Positions 1 to 8,082 of a stretch of 64,000 nt of DNA are shown here, piece after piece. The stretch is from Halalkalicoccus paucihalophilus (GTDB lineage Archaea; Halobacteriota; Halobacteria; Halobacteriales; Halalkalicoccaceae), in assembly GCF_001593955.1 (NCBI RefSeq), contig NZ_LTAZ01000017.1, positions 186,001 to 250,000 of the forward strand. Direction: 5' to 3'. Within the stretch, counting starts at the first letter, position 1. Every line of letters begins with the position of its first letter. Made by a program: the position numbers and the translations under genes. Under the pieces are notes generated by a model. That model saw nothing but the letters and a program-made list of their open reading frames with translations. It was not told the origin of the DNA and searched no databases.

Positions 1-288
1 TGTGGGAATGTCCACTCATTGCTTGTGTGGACTACTCCTGCTGGCTGTGAGCGCTCGTGCCCGTTGCGTGGCGCCTGGCGCGCTGGAACTCGCCGATTGC
101 TGGGTCGGAAGGGGAATCAGCAGTCTCAGCCTGAACGTGGTGGGGGCCCCCTCTTAGCGAGTCGCATTCGCTCTGAGAGACGCTACGGCAGGTCCGACAG
201 CAGTGTGCGCTCGATATTTCGAGATCGGCGAACGCTACGCACGTGTAGTCTGTGTCGGGCGAACAGTTGCACAGTGGTGTCCGCTGCT
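1..288 (-). pseudogene. 3' fragment of the zinc-finger gene of the repeated plasmid module
   Basis: The first 288 bases are a close copy of 25538-25825, the 3' half of the zinc-finger gene at 25569-26240. The minus-strand reading keeps the Cys-rich C-terminal part (a CNCS-like motif, then CCRTC) and a stop near position 32, but the 5' half is missing and the homology ends at about 288. The window begins inside the repeat, so its left extent is unknown. The fragment and the intact copy are in the same orientation about 25.5 kb apart, so they could recombine to delete or duplicate everything between them. Similarity was read by eye. Confidence 0.75.
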
Positions 289-454
289 ATCCAATCAAAA
301 GCATACTTGAGACCGTACTAAGCCACCCAGGAATTAGCTGGGCCTCACGATAGATAATCGGATCGCGAAGAATAACTGTATACAGTTGAACGCCAAACCC
401 GCTGGTTAATCCAATAAGCCCCGACACTCGGAGAGCGTTTGCGAAATTACTCAT
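287..454 (-). CDS. Small hydrophobic membrane protein (55 aa)
   Basis: The minus-strand frame starts at an ATG at 454 and runs 55 residues to a TAG that lies exactly at the edge of the repeat ending at 288. The product begins MSNFANALRVSGLIGLTSGF and holds one or two hydrophobic stretches, including SGLIGLTSGFGVQLYTVIL and WLSTVSSMLLIG, as in small haloarchaeal membrane proteins. I do not recognise a family. Because the stop coincides with the repeat boundary, the original C-terminus may have been replaced when the repeat arrived. Confidence 0.5.
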   Translation of the reverse strand: MSNFANALRVSGLIGLTSGFGVQLYTVILRDPIIYREAQLIPGWLSTVSSMLLIG

Positions 455-484
455 GGTAGATGAATGACTGGAACACTGTGATCA

Positions 485-625
485 GGTACCATCTACGTTT
501 CCTGTGATAATAATTCAAAGACTGCAGTACTTACTACTCTTGATAATGTGGGTGTATCAGTCATTGACTTTACCACTGAAGATGCCTCACTCGAAGAACT
601 TTTCATGAATTATACGACTGATTAG
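485..625 (+). pseudogene. C-terminal fragment of an ABC-2 type transporter ATPase
   Basis: This open frame has no start and follows in-frame stop codons. It encodes about 46 residues ending TLDNVGVSVIDFTTEDASLE then ELFMNYTTD and a stop. That is the usual C-terminal tail of NatA/CcmA-type drug or polysaccharide export ATPases in haloarchaea (pattern: valine/aspartate stretch, then a T-E-D-A-S-L-E-E-L-F signature). All nucleotide-binding motifs are absent, so this is a relic. Confidence 0.65.
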
Positions 626-941
626 CCGAATCAGTTGGGCAAAGCAAATTCGGAAATGAGCCAGTCACGAAAGGCGATTATTGCACAGGGAAGGATATCA
701 GAGAATGATCTGACTGACTTGATTTCACGCCAAACTTCGGCGACCATACTGATACGTAGAACGTGCGAATCTAACGCGCTCACTCCATCAACTAATAAAG
801 TTATGATTGAGCCACTGCTGAATATACATCGCGTACCTCTCAGGGAGGCAACAATCTCGCGACAGGAAATGGTTCACAGAGATCGCGAGGTACACACAAT
901 AGAAGGGGGTTTTACTCCGGAGACGGTACTCCACGTGGACA
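626..941. other. Intergenic region, no gene recognised
   Basis: I see no convincing coding sequence between the ATPase relic and the MFS gene. The AT content drops towards the MFS start. The promoter of that gene should lie here, but no clear TATA box stands out 25-30 nt before the start. Confidence 0.4.
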
Positions 942-2207
942 ATGGTCGTTCTACGCAGACGGGGGGATGCCGCTTACGTTATCGCCGTCGTGTCCGGGGC
1001 TCACTTCGTCTCGCACATCTTTCTGTTGGCGTTTCCACCGCTGTTCCCGTTGCTCGCCCGGGAATTCGGGCTTTCGACGGCTCGACTCGGCCTCCTGATT
1101 ACGGCAATGTACGTCCCCACCCTGCTGTTTCAACTCCCCGTCGGTGACCTCATCGACCGGATCGGCGCACGGCGCGTGCTCGCGAGCGGCATCGCGGTGA
1201 CTGCACTCGGAATCGCGCTTGCGGGGCTCGCCCCGAACTATCCTGTACTGCTCGCCTGTGCGTTTCTCTCTGGGATGGGACAAACCGTCTTTCATCCCGC
1301 CGACTACGCGCTGCTCAGCACCGTCACTGAAGCCTCTACCGAGGGAACCGCGTTCAGCATCCATACTTTCGGGGGGTACGCGGGCTTCGCCGCCGCACCC
1401 GTTGTCGTCGGGGGCGTGGCGCTCGCGATCGGCTGGGAGATCGCTCTCATCGCGGTTGGATTGATTGGGGCCGGGTACGCAGTGGTCGTTCACCTGACGG
1501 TAGAGGCCGTGCACACTCGGACGATCCGAGCCCGCAGGCCCGACGAGCCTGGATCGTCTCCCGACGCCAGCGAATCAGTACGGGAGACGATCGGGGCGTT
1601 GCTGACGTTCGCTCGACGGTCCAAGATGCTCCTGGTATTCAGTTTCTACCTGGTGACCATGATGGCATTCGTGGGGTTCCAGTCGTTCACCACGGTGCTC
1701 GCGGTCGAGACCTACGGCTTCGACGAGTCAACGGCGAACAGCCTGCTGACGGCGCACCTCACGGCAACCGCCATCGGCGTCCTCGTCGGCGGGCCCCTGG
1801 CCGACCGCCTGCCGGTCCGCGAAATCCTCGTCGCGATGCTCCTCTCAGCCGCGCTCAGCGTGTGGGCCCTTGTCATCACCGGCGTCTCGAGCCTTCTCCT
1901 CGCGGGGGCGCTGTTGTCGATCGTCGGGTTGCTGCTCGGAGTCTCGCTTCCCTCCCGGGACAAGTTCGCGAACGTCGTCGCCGACCGCGGTGCAGCAGGG
2001 AAGAGTTTCGGCTTCTTTTTTACGGGGCTCTCGTTGGGTGCTGTGGTCAGTCCTGTCTTCCTCGGGGCGGTCATCGATCGCTCCTCGCCGTCGGTCGCGT
2101 TCCTCTTCGTGGGGGGGTTCCTGATCGTGGCCGTCGTGGTCGTGGTCGCCGCTCACGTTACGGGAATCGGCCACCCGGTGCAGGAATCGACTCGGAACGA
2201 CGATTGA
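942..2207 (+). CDS. MFS transporter, 12 TM (421 aa)
   Basis: Major facilitator superfamily exporter of the cytoplasmic membrane. The sequence shows about twelve hydrophobic segments, the loop 2-3 signature (GDLIDRIGARRV, around residues 68-79), a second copy of that motif in the C-terminal half (GGPLADRLPVRE), and a charged central loop (RARRPDEPGSSPDASES) between helices 6 and 7. Length is normal for MFS_1. The substrate cannot be deduced. It lies 21 bp upstream of a cbiL relic and may have been co-transcribed with it. Reading starts at the ATG that precedes the first helix. Confidence 0.85.
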   Translation: MVVLRRRGDAAYVIAVVSGAHFVSHIFLLAFPPLFPLLAREFGLSTARLGLLITAMYVPTLLFQLPVGDLIDRIGARRVLASGIAVTALGIALAGLAPNYPVLLACAFLSGMGQTVFHPADYALLSTVTEASTEGTAFSIHTFGGYAGFAAAPVVVGGVALAIGWEIALIAVGLIGAGYAVVVHLTVEAVHTRTIRARRPDEPGSSPDASESVRETIGALLTFARRSKMLLVFSFYLVTMMAFVGFQSFTTVLAVETYGFDESTANSLLTAHLTATAIGVLVGGPLADRLPVREILVAMLLSAALSVWALVITGVSSLLLAGALLSIVGLLLGVSLPSRDKFANVVADRGAAGKSFGFFFTGLSLGAVVSPVFLGAVIDRSSPSVAFLFVGGFLIVAVVVVVAAHVTGIGHPVQESTRNDD

Positions 2208-2228
2208 GACGAGTGACTTCGGTGAACG

Positions 2229-2893
2229 ATGACACTCTACGGAATTGGACTGGGGCCGGGTGCGACCGACCTGCTCACCGTTCGCGGGGAGCAACGACTC
2301 GAATCGGTCGACGTCGTCTACTCGCCAGGACGACTGTCACGGCGCGTCGCAGCCGAGTACGTTCCCGAATCGAAACTGAGTGACCTCGAGTTCCCGATGA
2401 CGACCGATTCCGATGAACTGCAGGCGGCTTGGAAGACGGCAGCTGCGGAAGTCGCCCCGAAAGCCCGAGACGCCGACGCGGCCTTTGTCACGCTCGGCGA
2501 TCCATGTATCTACTCGACGTTCGGACACCTGCGTCGGACGCTTCGTGACGAGCATCCTGCTGTCGACGTCGAAGTCGTTCCCGGTGTTAGCAGTGTGACG
2601 GCGTTCACCTCGGTCCTCGGGGTTGACATCGACGCCGGCGCGGAGTTGACACTATGCGAGGCGACCGACGGTGCAGCACCTACCGGTCCGAATCGGTTGA
2701 TCTGTTCAAAGTGACCGACGCACCGACGACCCACGAAAAGCTGACTGCGGCAGGGTATGAGGTGACGTTCGGTCGGCGACTCTTCAGGGATACGGAAGAG
2801 ACCCTCGTTACGAACGATCCCGGTGATGTGACCGGTCAGGACTACTACACGCTTGCCTACGCCGAGAAACAGGAGTCGACCGGATCTAAGTGA
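2229..2893 (+). pseudogene. cbiL: Frameshifted precorrin-2 C20-methyltransferase
   Basis: CbiL methylates C20 of (cobalt-)precorrin-2 in cobalamin synthesis. The first frame (161 codons) has the family's N-terminal MTLYGIGLGPGATDLLT, the SAM-site loop FVTLGDPCIYSTF and VVPGVSSVTAF. It then runs into a stop at about 2714. The rest of the family sequence (LFKVTDAPTTHEKL to the end at 2893) continues in another frame. Inserting one base near 2700, so that ATC-TGTTC reads ATC-CTG-TTC, restores a single protein of about 221 aa, the normal length. A one-base deletion or a sequencing error explains the break. No other cobalamin genes are nearby. Confidence 0.8.
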
Positions 2894-2940
2894 TGCGCGA
2901 ACGCTGTCGGTCGTCCGAGTGGGATCAATGAGAGACGGCC

Positions 2941-3075
2941 TCAGGCGGTGACGCCAAGGGTTTCTAGGTCTTCGGCGGAGTATTCAGCGCGGAGTTCTTC
3001 CGTCGAGTGTTCTTCGAGAACCTCCGCTCGCTCTTCGTCACTCATCTCGGTCAGGTCGCTGAAGCAGTGGCACAT
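2941..3075 (-). CDS. Small acidic CxC protein (44 aa)
   Basis: The minus-strand frame opens with ATG at 3075 and ends with TGA at 2941. The product begins MCHCFSDLTEMSDEERAEVL and ends EDLETLGVTA. It has a Cys-His-Cys cluster at residues 2-4 and a helical Glu-rich body. A TATA-like element (rc TATTTAG, about 3100-3106) sits about 25-30 nt upstream of the ATG, as expected for a leaderless haloarchaeal transcript. It is divergent to the metal importer. The N-terminal CHC could bind metal, but that is inference, and no function is known to me. Confidence 0.6.
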   Translation of the reverse strand: MCHCFSDLTEMSDEERAEVLEEHSTEELRAEYSAEDLETLGVTA

Positions 3076-3259
3076 TGCAACCGTATCTAGGTGCCACAGC
3101 TACTAAATACCTTTTAGCACACTTCTCGGGTTTATGTAATACGGAATCTGAGGTAGCAACGATTAGCAATTCTAGGGCCCACATTAGTTGTTCCGACACT
3201 GGTTAGTAAAGGATACCTCCACGTAGTGAGTCTTTATTAACTCCACACCATAAAATCAT

Positions 3260-3295
3260 AGCTCTTATTATCTATATCGCTAGTGTTAATAACAG
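3260..3295 (+). promoter_or_regulatory. Promoter and candidate operator of the metal importer operon
   Basis: An AT-rich box (CTCTTATTATCTATAT) lies about 20-35 nt before the lipoprotein start. It is followed by TGTTAATAACA at 3284-3294, an inverted repeat of 5-bp arms around one base that abuts the start codon at 3296. A metal-responsive repressor of the DtxR/SirR or Fur type would be a plausible reader. This is inference from position only. Confidence 0.4.
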
Positions 3296-4372
3296 ATGCC
3301 TCGATACACCCGACGACGCCTCGTCGCAGCCGGAATCGGATACACCACTATCGGCTCTCTCGCTGGCTGTCTCTCGAACGACGCCGCCTCCACTGATTCA
3401 GGTAGAGACGGACCACAGGCCCAGTCTTCGTTCTTCGTGTTCGGGGAACTCGCTAGTCAGGTCGCGGGCGACATCGCGACGGCTGAGACACTCGTCCCGA
3501 TCGGCCAACACGGCCACGGATGGGAACCCGGCCCCCAGATCCAGGGAACGGTCCTCGACTCGGACCTCTTCGTCTACGGAATGGAAGGGTTCCAGCCGTG
3601 GGCCGACGACCTCGTGACGAGTCTCCGTGACGACGATACCGGCGTCGACATCGTTGCTGCCGGTGCTGGTATCGACCTCATCGAAGGCGGGCGCAGCCAC
3701 GATCACGGTCACGACGAAGGCCACGACGGTGACGGAGAACACGACCACGAGGAAGGCGACCACAGCGAACACGAAGGTGAGGAGAACGACACCGGCCACG
3801 AAGGGGAGGGTGGCCACGACCACAGCCATGCTGGCGGGGGGGACCCGCACTTCTGGCTGGACCCAATACGAGCGAAGCAAGCCGTAGACAACATCCAGAG
3901 CGGGTTCGCCGACGTGGACAGCGATAACGATAGTACCTACGGCGAGAACGCCAACGCGTATCGGTCCCGACTCGATGAACTCGACGAGTCGTTTCAGTCC
4001 GCGCTGGAGAGCGCCTCGAAAGACGTCGTATTCGTCGCTGGTCACAACGCCTTCCAGTACCTCGGCCAGCACTATGACTTCGAAGTGCAGACGCTGACAG
4101 GACTGTCACCGGACGACCAACCGACTCCGAAGGACATCGAGCGGGCCCAGGAGATCATTGCCGAGCACGACCTCCAGTACGTCTGTGCGGATCCGCTTGA
4201 ATCCCAGACGGCGGCGAACCAGCTCGTTGAAGAAACCGACGCCACCGAAGTCCTGCCACTGACGCCGATTCCCGGACAGACCCAAGAATGGGCCGACGAG
4301 GACTGGGGCTACGTCGAGATCATGGCAAATGTCAATCTCGAGACGCTGAAGCAGGCACTCGACGCAGAATGA
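3296..4372 (+). CDS. znuA: Zinc/manganese ABC transporter substrate-binding lipoprotein
   Basis: Cluster A-I (TroA/ZnuA) binding protein that delivers Zn2+ or Mn2+ to the permease. It has a twin-arginine motif (RRRLVAAG) and a lipobox (SLAGC, Cys25), so it is exported folded and lipid-anchored. Histidines in GQHGHGWEP (about 71-79) and DPHFWLDP match metal ligands. Between them, from about residue 134, lies a long His/Asp/Glu-rich loop typical of zinc-specific ZnuA. Length is 358 aa. Its stop overlaps the next start (ATGA), so it heads a four-gene operon with the DUF7511-like, ATPase and permease genes. Confidence 0.9.
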   Translation: MPRYTRRRLVAAGIGYTTIGSLAGCLSNDAASTDSGRDGPQAQSSFFVFGELASQVAGDIATAETLVPIGQHGHGWEPGPQIQGTVLDSDLFVYGMEGFQPWADDLVTSLRDDDTGVDIVAAGAGIDLIEGGRSHDHGHDEGHDGDGEHDHEEGDHSEHEGEENDTGHEGEGGHDHSHAGGGDPHFWLDPIRAKQAVDNIQSGFADVDSDNDSTYGENANAYRSRLDELDESFQSALESASKDVVFVAGHNAFQYLGQHYDFEVQTLTGLSPDDQPTPKDIERAQEIIAEHDLQYVCADPLESQTAANQLVEETDATEVLPLTPIPGQTQEWADEDWGYVEIMANVNLETLKQALDAE

Positions 4373-4590
4373 GCGACACCACGTCTGGAGACACGGAATT
4401 GGAGTGGGACGGGAACGCCGAGCCCGGCCCGTCAGAGAGCCCTCGTTCGGGATTGATGGCACTGGTCGTCGGCCCGGCGGAGAGACCCGTCTGTACGATC
4501 TATCCGCCGGACGTGGCCGTACCGTATCGGACGATGACCTGGATTACGGCGTACGGGAATGCGTTCGTCGACCTCGACGACTACCGATGA
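4369..4590 (+). CDS. Small DUF7511-like haloarchaeal protein (73 aa)
   Basis: Translationally coupled on both sides by ATGA overlaps, with the binding protein upstream and the ATPase downstream. The product has a disordered acidic N-terminus, then ALVVGPAERPVCTIYPPDVA and ends TWITAYGNAFVDLDDYR. This CTIYP...TWIT..FVDL pattern matches what I remember as the haloarchaeal DUF7511 family. Function is unknown. Its place inside a metal-importer operon suggests a linked role but proves nothing. Confidence 0.7.
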   Translation: MSDTTSGDTELEWDGNAEPGPSESPRSGLMALVVGPAERPVCTIYPPDVAVPYRTMTWITAYGNAFVDLDDYR

Positions 4591-5231
4591 CGACAGTAAT
4601 GACGGAGAAGGAACCGTCGGCGGAGTCACTCATCAGTGTCGACGTTGTCACATTCGGCTACGGAAATGTCTCGGTTCTCGAGTCGGTGTCGATCGACGTC
4701 GAATCCGGGTCCTTCCTCGGATTGATCGGGCCGAACGGGAGCGACAAGAGCACGTTGCTCGATCTGATGCTCGGACTTCGTCGACCAAGCGAGGGAACGG
4801 TTTCACTGTTCGGCGAACCCGCCCACGAGTTCGATGCCGGTGAGCGAATCGGATACGTCGCACAGGACGCGACAAAGGTGGCGCGCGATACGTCGGTCAC
4901 GGTTCAGGAGGTTGTCGAGATGAGGCGTTACCCGTGGCGGCTCTTCGGCCGATTCTCGGTAGAGGACCGGCGAGCGGTCGACGAACCGACGGTCGGCGTC
5001 GATGCCGAATCCAGAGAGGAGTTCTACAGCCTCCTGGCCGGCCTAAATGCAACCGGGTTGACCGTCATCCTCATCGAGCACGACATCGGCGTCGTCACCA
5101 CCTACGCAACGGATATCAGGTGTCTTAACCGTCAGCTGTATTTCGACGGTGACCCGAGCGCGTTCGTCGAAACGGACGCTCTCGCGCAAGCGTACGGAAC
5201 TGACCAACATGTCCTCTACCACGACCACTGA
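4587..5231 (+). pseudogene. znuC: Metal ABC transporter ATPase with internal deletion
   Basis: Start chosen at the ATG overlapping the previous stop; an upstream extension in frame would run through the DUF7511-like gene. Residues 1-131 look like a ZnuC ATPase, but Walker A reads GPNGSDKST with Asp53 in place of the invariant Gly. After RRAVD (about residue 132, base 4980) the sequence jumps straight to EPTVGVDAESREEF. The LSGGQ signature and the hydrophobic Walker B strand, roughly 45 residues in the family, are missing, while the frame stays open. The product is 214 aa, against about 250 usual. ATPase activity is very unlikely, so the importer is probably dead unless another ATPase serves it. 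Confidence 0.85.
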
Positions 5232-5233
5232 CC

Positions 5234-6286
5234 ATGATACAATCCTCCTCTCTGGACGCCAACGTGCTGTTCGATGAAGTGACCACAGTCCTATGGATCG
5301 GTGGCATGCTTCTCGACGGCGTCGAATGGTTCCTTGAGCACGTCTTCGGCGCCGGAATGGACGTGCTGGCTGATCTGCTCGGCACGCCGATGCTCGGGTA
5401 TCCCTACATGCAGCGAGCCTACCTTGCTGCGGTGTGTATCGCCGTTATCGGGCCGGTCGTCGGTACGTTCCTCGTCCATCGAGAAATGGCGATGATCGGC
5501 GACACCCTTGCACACACTGCTTTCGCCGGTGTCGCCGTTGGGTTGTTCCTTAATTCGGCCCTCTCGCTCACGCTGTCCCCGCTGCTTACCGCGTTCGTAG
5601 TCGCAGTCGTCACGGCACTACTCGTGGAGTTGCTCGTCGAACACGCCGGGGCATACAGCGACACTTCGCTGGCAATCGTCCTGACAGGGGGGTTCGCCGT
5701 CGGCAGTATCCTCATCACAGCAACCGACGGTGGCATCGCGGTCGGCATAGACGCCTACCTGTTCGGCAGTCTCTCAACCGTCTCGACAGAGAACGTCGGT
5801 ATCCTCATCCTGATGAGCATCCTTGTAGGCGGTCTCGTCACGATAGCATATCGACCACTGCTGTACGTTACATTCGACGCGGTCGCCGCACGAGCGGCGC
5901 GGCTGAACGTCAGTCTGTACAAACGCCTCATGGTCGTGCTCACAGCACTTGTTGTCGTTAGTGGGATGCAGATCATGGGTGTGATCCTGGTCGCCGCGAT
6001 GCTCGTCGTTCCAGTCGCCGCCGCAACAGAGGTAGCACGCAGTTTCAAACAATCCATCCTACTCGCGATACTAGCCGCCGAGTTCGCGGCGATAACCGGG
6101 GTTACACTATCGTACGTCTATGGAATCGCTGCTGGTGGTTCAGTTGTTATTGCGGCAATCAGCGTGTACGCCATCGCTCTCGCTTCCCAGAAACTGACAT
6201 ACTGGCTGCCAAGTGTACGACGCAGTAGACACCGACCTGAACAGTCTCAGAAGGAACTTGGAGCCGATGGAGGCAAGCAAGAATGA
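5234..6286 (+). CDS. znuB: Metal ABC transporter permease (ABC-3 family)
   Basis: Integral membrane subunit of the zinc/manganese importer, starting 2 bp after the ATPase stop. The 350-residue protein has an N-terminal extension of about 50 residues, then eight or nine hydrophobic helices with the ABC-3 hallmarks YPYMQRAYLAAVCIAVIGP and the cytoplasmic loop REMAMIGDTLAHTAFAGVAV that contacts the ATPase. It looks intact. With the ATPase broken it may be a passenger of a decaying operon. Confidence 0.88.
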   Translation: MIQSSSLDANVLFDEVTTVLWIGGMLLDGVEWFLEHVFGAGMDVLADLLGTPMLGYPYMQRAYLAAVCIAVIGPVVGTFLVHREMAMIGDTLAHTAFAGVAVGLFLNSALSLTLSPLLTAFVVAVVTALLVELLVEHAGAYSDTSLAIVLTGGFAVGSILITATDGGIAVGIDAYLFGSLSTVSTENVGILILMSILVGGLVTIAYRPLLYVTFDAVAARAARLNVSLYKRLMVVLTALVVVSGMQIMGVILVAAMLVVPVAAATEVARSFKQSILLAILAAEFAAITGVTLSYVYGIAAGGSVVIAAISVYAIALASQKLTYWLPSVRRSRHRPEQSQKELGADGGKQE

Positions 6287-6306
6287 CCGCGGGGTGACTA
6301 TCTTGC

Positions 6307-7416
6307 TTAGAGTAATTGATCCCGTATCCGACTGAGACGAGGCAGATGATCCCCGCCGATTTCGATGAGCCCTACATTGTGGGCTGCAAGGTAAACGAAG
6401 AGCGCCCCAAAAAAGGTCGCCGGCGTCAACAAGAAATGCCAGAGGAGAGTGTTGGTCGCCTCAATGCCAATTTGACGTAATGGGACGTCTGTGCGCTCTA
6501 GTACGTACAAGACGGCGGGATGGACGACATAGATGCCGACAGCGTATTTCCCCCATGATGGTACTGACGTAGATCGGCCAAGATTGGGCCGTGAGAGAAG
6601 AAAGAGGAACAACGAGAAAGTAAGGAACGCAGTACTGATTGTGTAACTCGCCGTATAGGTTCCCTGGGCAAGCGTCTCACCGGTAAGGACATAGCCAAGA
6701 ACGTATCGTTCTCCGATGTGAAGGATACTAACCAAGATAGTGGCACCGAGGTAGAATGAACTGTGCGCAGAGTTCGGTTGCCAATCGGATGCAGCAATCC
6801 AGTAGCCGAGACTAGTATAAAAGAATCCAAAGAAGAGTGCATCTCGAGTCTCAACGGGAATATCGACGAACATTGTATAACTCGCTCCCAGTAAGCCGAT
6901 GATATGAAGGGCCATTGAGAGGGGCAGAAGGTATTTTGTCGTCTTCGAGAGAATAGCGAGGTAGATAAATCCAAGCGAGAACAGTAATGCGGGAAGAAAC
7001 CAGAGAATCACTGAGATAGAGGTGCCATAGTAGAGCAGCTCAAGCGGTGAGATGAACTCGCCGATTCTGAGCAGACTACTCTGGACTAACGCTTCGGTGT
7101 CAGTTTCTGTGCGACTGACAGTTCCAGCGAGAAACACAGGAAACGCAAGCAAGAGTCCGAAGATGTATAGTGATGTGATCGTGGTCGCTCGCTTGATGAA
7201 ATACGTCGTTGGGTCACGGTGGACTGCTTTAAGCGCGAAAAAATACCCGGAGGTCACGAAGAAGAACGGAACTGCGAATCGCGCTGTACTGTCTATAAGG
7301 AAGTTGAGGGTGTTGCCGTAGACTCCTAATCCTCTAAATGGGTCTGTATGGATCGAGACAATGAAGATCATCGCGATTATTCGCATCGAATCGATACTCC
7401 ATATTCGATCGGCCAT
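6307..7416 (-). CDS. Membrane O-acyltransferase, acyltransferase-3 family
   Basis: Acyltransferase_3 (OafA/YrhL-like) enzymes move acyl groups from acyl-CoA onto sugars or other acceptors at the membrane. The 369-aa product starts MADRIWSIDSMRIIAMIFIV with the conserved His23 in IHTDPF, followed by the second conserved region PFFFVTSGYFFALK and about ten TM helices. Its AT-richer sequence differs from the GC-rich metal operon next door, and the two converge tail to tail with 20 bp between. The substrate is unknown. A surface-glycan role is usual for the family. Confidence 0.85.
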   Translation of the reverse strand: MADRIWSIDSMRIIAMIFIVSIHTDPFRGLGVYGNTLNFLIDSTARFAVPFFFVTSGYFFALKAVHRDPTTYFIKRATTITSLYIFGLLLAFPVFLAGTVSRTETDTEALVQSSLLRIGEFISPLELLYYGTSISVILWFLPALLFSLGFIYLAILSKTTKYLLPLSMALHIIGLLGASYTMFVDIPVETRDALFFGFFYTSLGYWIAASDWQPNSAHSSFYLGATILVSILHIGERYVLGYVLTGETLAQGTYTASYTISTAFLTFSLFLFLLSRPNLGRSTSVPSWGKYAVGIYVVHPAVLYVLERTDVPLRQIGIEATNTLLWHFLLTPATFFGALFVYLAAHNVGLIEIGGDHLPRLSRIRDQLL

Positions 7417-7677
7417 AGGTTGAGAGGAGACGATTCTGGTTGTGGGCTTTTCGGTTCATTGGATAAGAGTTAAATTATCATGTGGAAAGTGGGCAGGTCG
7501 TTCAAGGTCGAAGCTGGAAAAGAGATAATAATAATATAGAGTTTCAAATATAGCTTCTGGAATGTGAACTCCTAAATGAAGTCACTGAGTCACAGGACCA
7601 ATCGTAATGGAAATGACCGCAACAGTTACATCTTCTTAGCAAGTCTACACACATGGTGATATGTGATATATTAACAC
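7417..7677. other. Intergenic region, no gene recognised
   Basis: AT-rich spacer holding the promoter of the acyltransferase (minus strand) and possibly that of the Arg-rich reading frame downstream. A GTGATATATTAACAC stretch at about 7664-7678 is TATA-like, but it is too close to the next ATG to serve it as a normal leaderless promoter. Confidence 0.4.
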
Positions 7678-8013
7678 ATGTCACAGGGTAATATGGTAGT
7701 AATCAAACCGATGAAACCGATTGGCAAAGTGATCAAGACAGTTGGGAAGGTCATGTCGTCTGTTGACAAGGCAGTGCGGCGCGATGGACGCCAACGGGAT
7801 CAAGACAATCAGCGAGACAGGAAACGGCGGAACAACCGGCGAGAGAGAGGGCGACAGGACAACCAAAGGGACCACAGACGGCGGGACGAGACACCACCGC
7901 CACGACGGCGAGATCACCGAACTGACGACCGCCAGCGGGGGCGAAATGAGCGCGACCGAACACAAGTGCGTAGCCGCAGGGGGAGCAAAGCTAAGCGAGA
8001 CGAAAGCAAGTAA
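7678..8013 (+). CDS. Arg-rich low-complexity protein, doubtful
   Basis: A frame of 111 codons. The N-terminus MSQGNMVVIKPMKPIGKVIK could be an amphipathic helix, and the rest is dominated by Arg, Asp and Gln repeats. Such basic composition is very unusual for a haloarchaeal protein, and the frame may be open only because of biased sequence. Two other frames are also open here. I keep it because the start region is plausible, but I would not be surprised if it is not expressed. Confidence 0.25.
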   Translation: MSQGNMVVIKPMKPIGKVIKTVGKVMSSVDKAVRRDGRQRDQDNQRDRKRRNNRRERGRQDNQRDHRRRDETPPPRRRDHRTDDRQRGRNERDRTQVRSRRGSKAKRDESK

Positions 8014-8082
8014 GGGCAACGCTAGATCTCTCCTTGAGGTCGGCTACAGTATCACCTATCTCTTGGCCCCATGCCGATACAC

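Noticed and set aside
951-1514. Minus-strand open frames across the MFS gene
   Set aside because: Shadow of the MFS coding frame with an extreme charged composition and no motif.
3398-4072. Long minus-strand open frame opposite the metal-binding lipoprotein
   Set aside because: It is antisense to a clear ZnuA with family motifs. Open antisense frames are common in GC-rich haloarchaeal genes, and the product has no family features.
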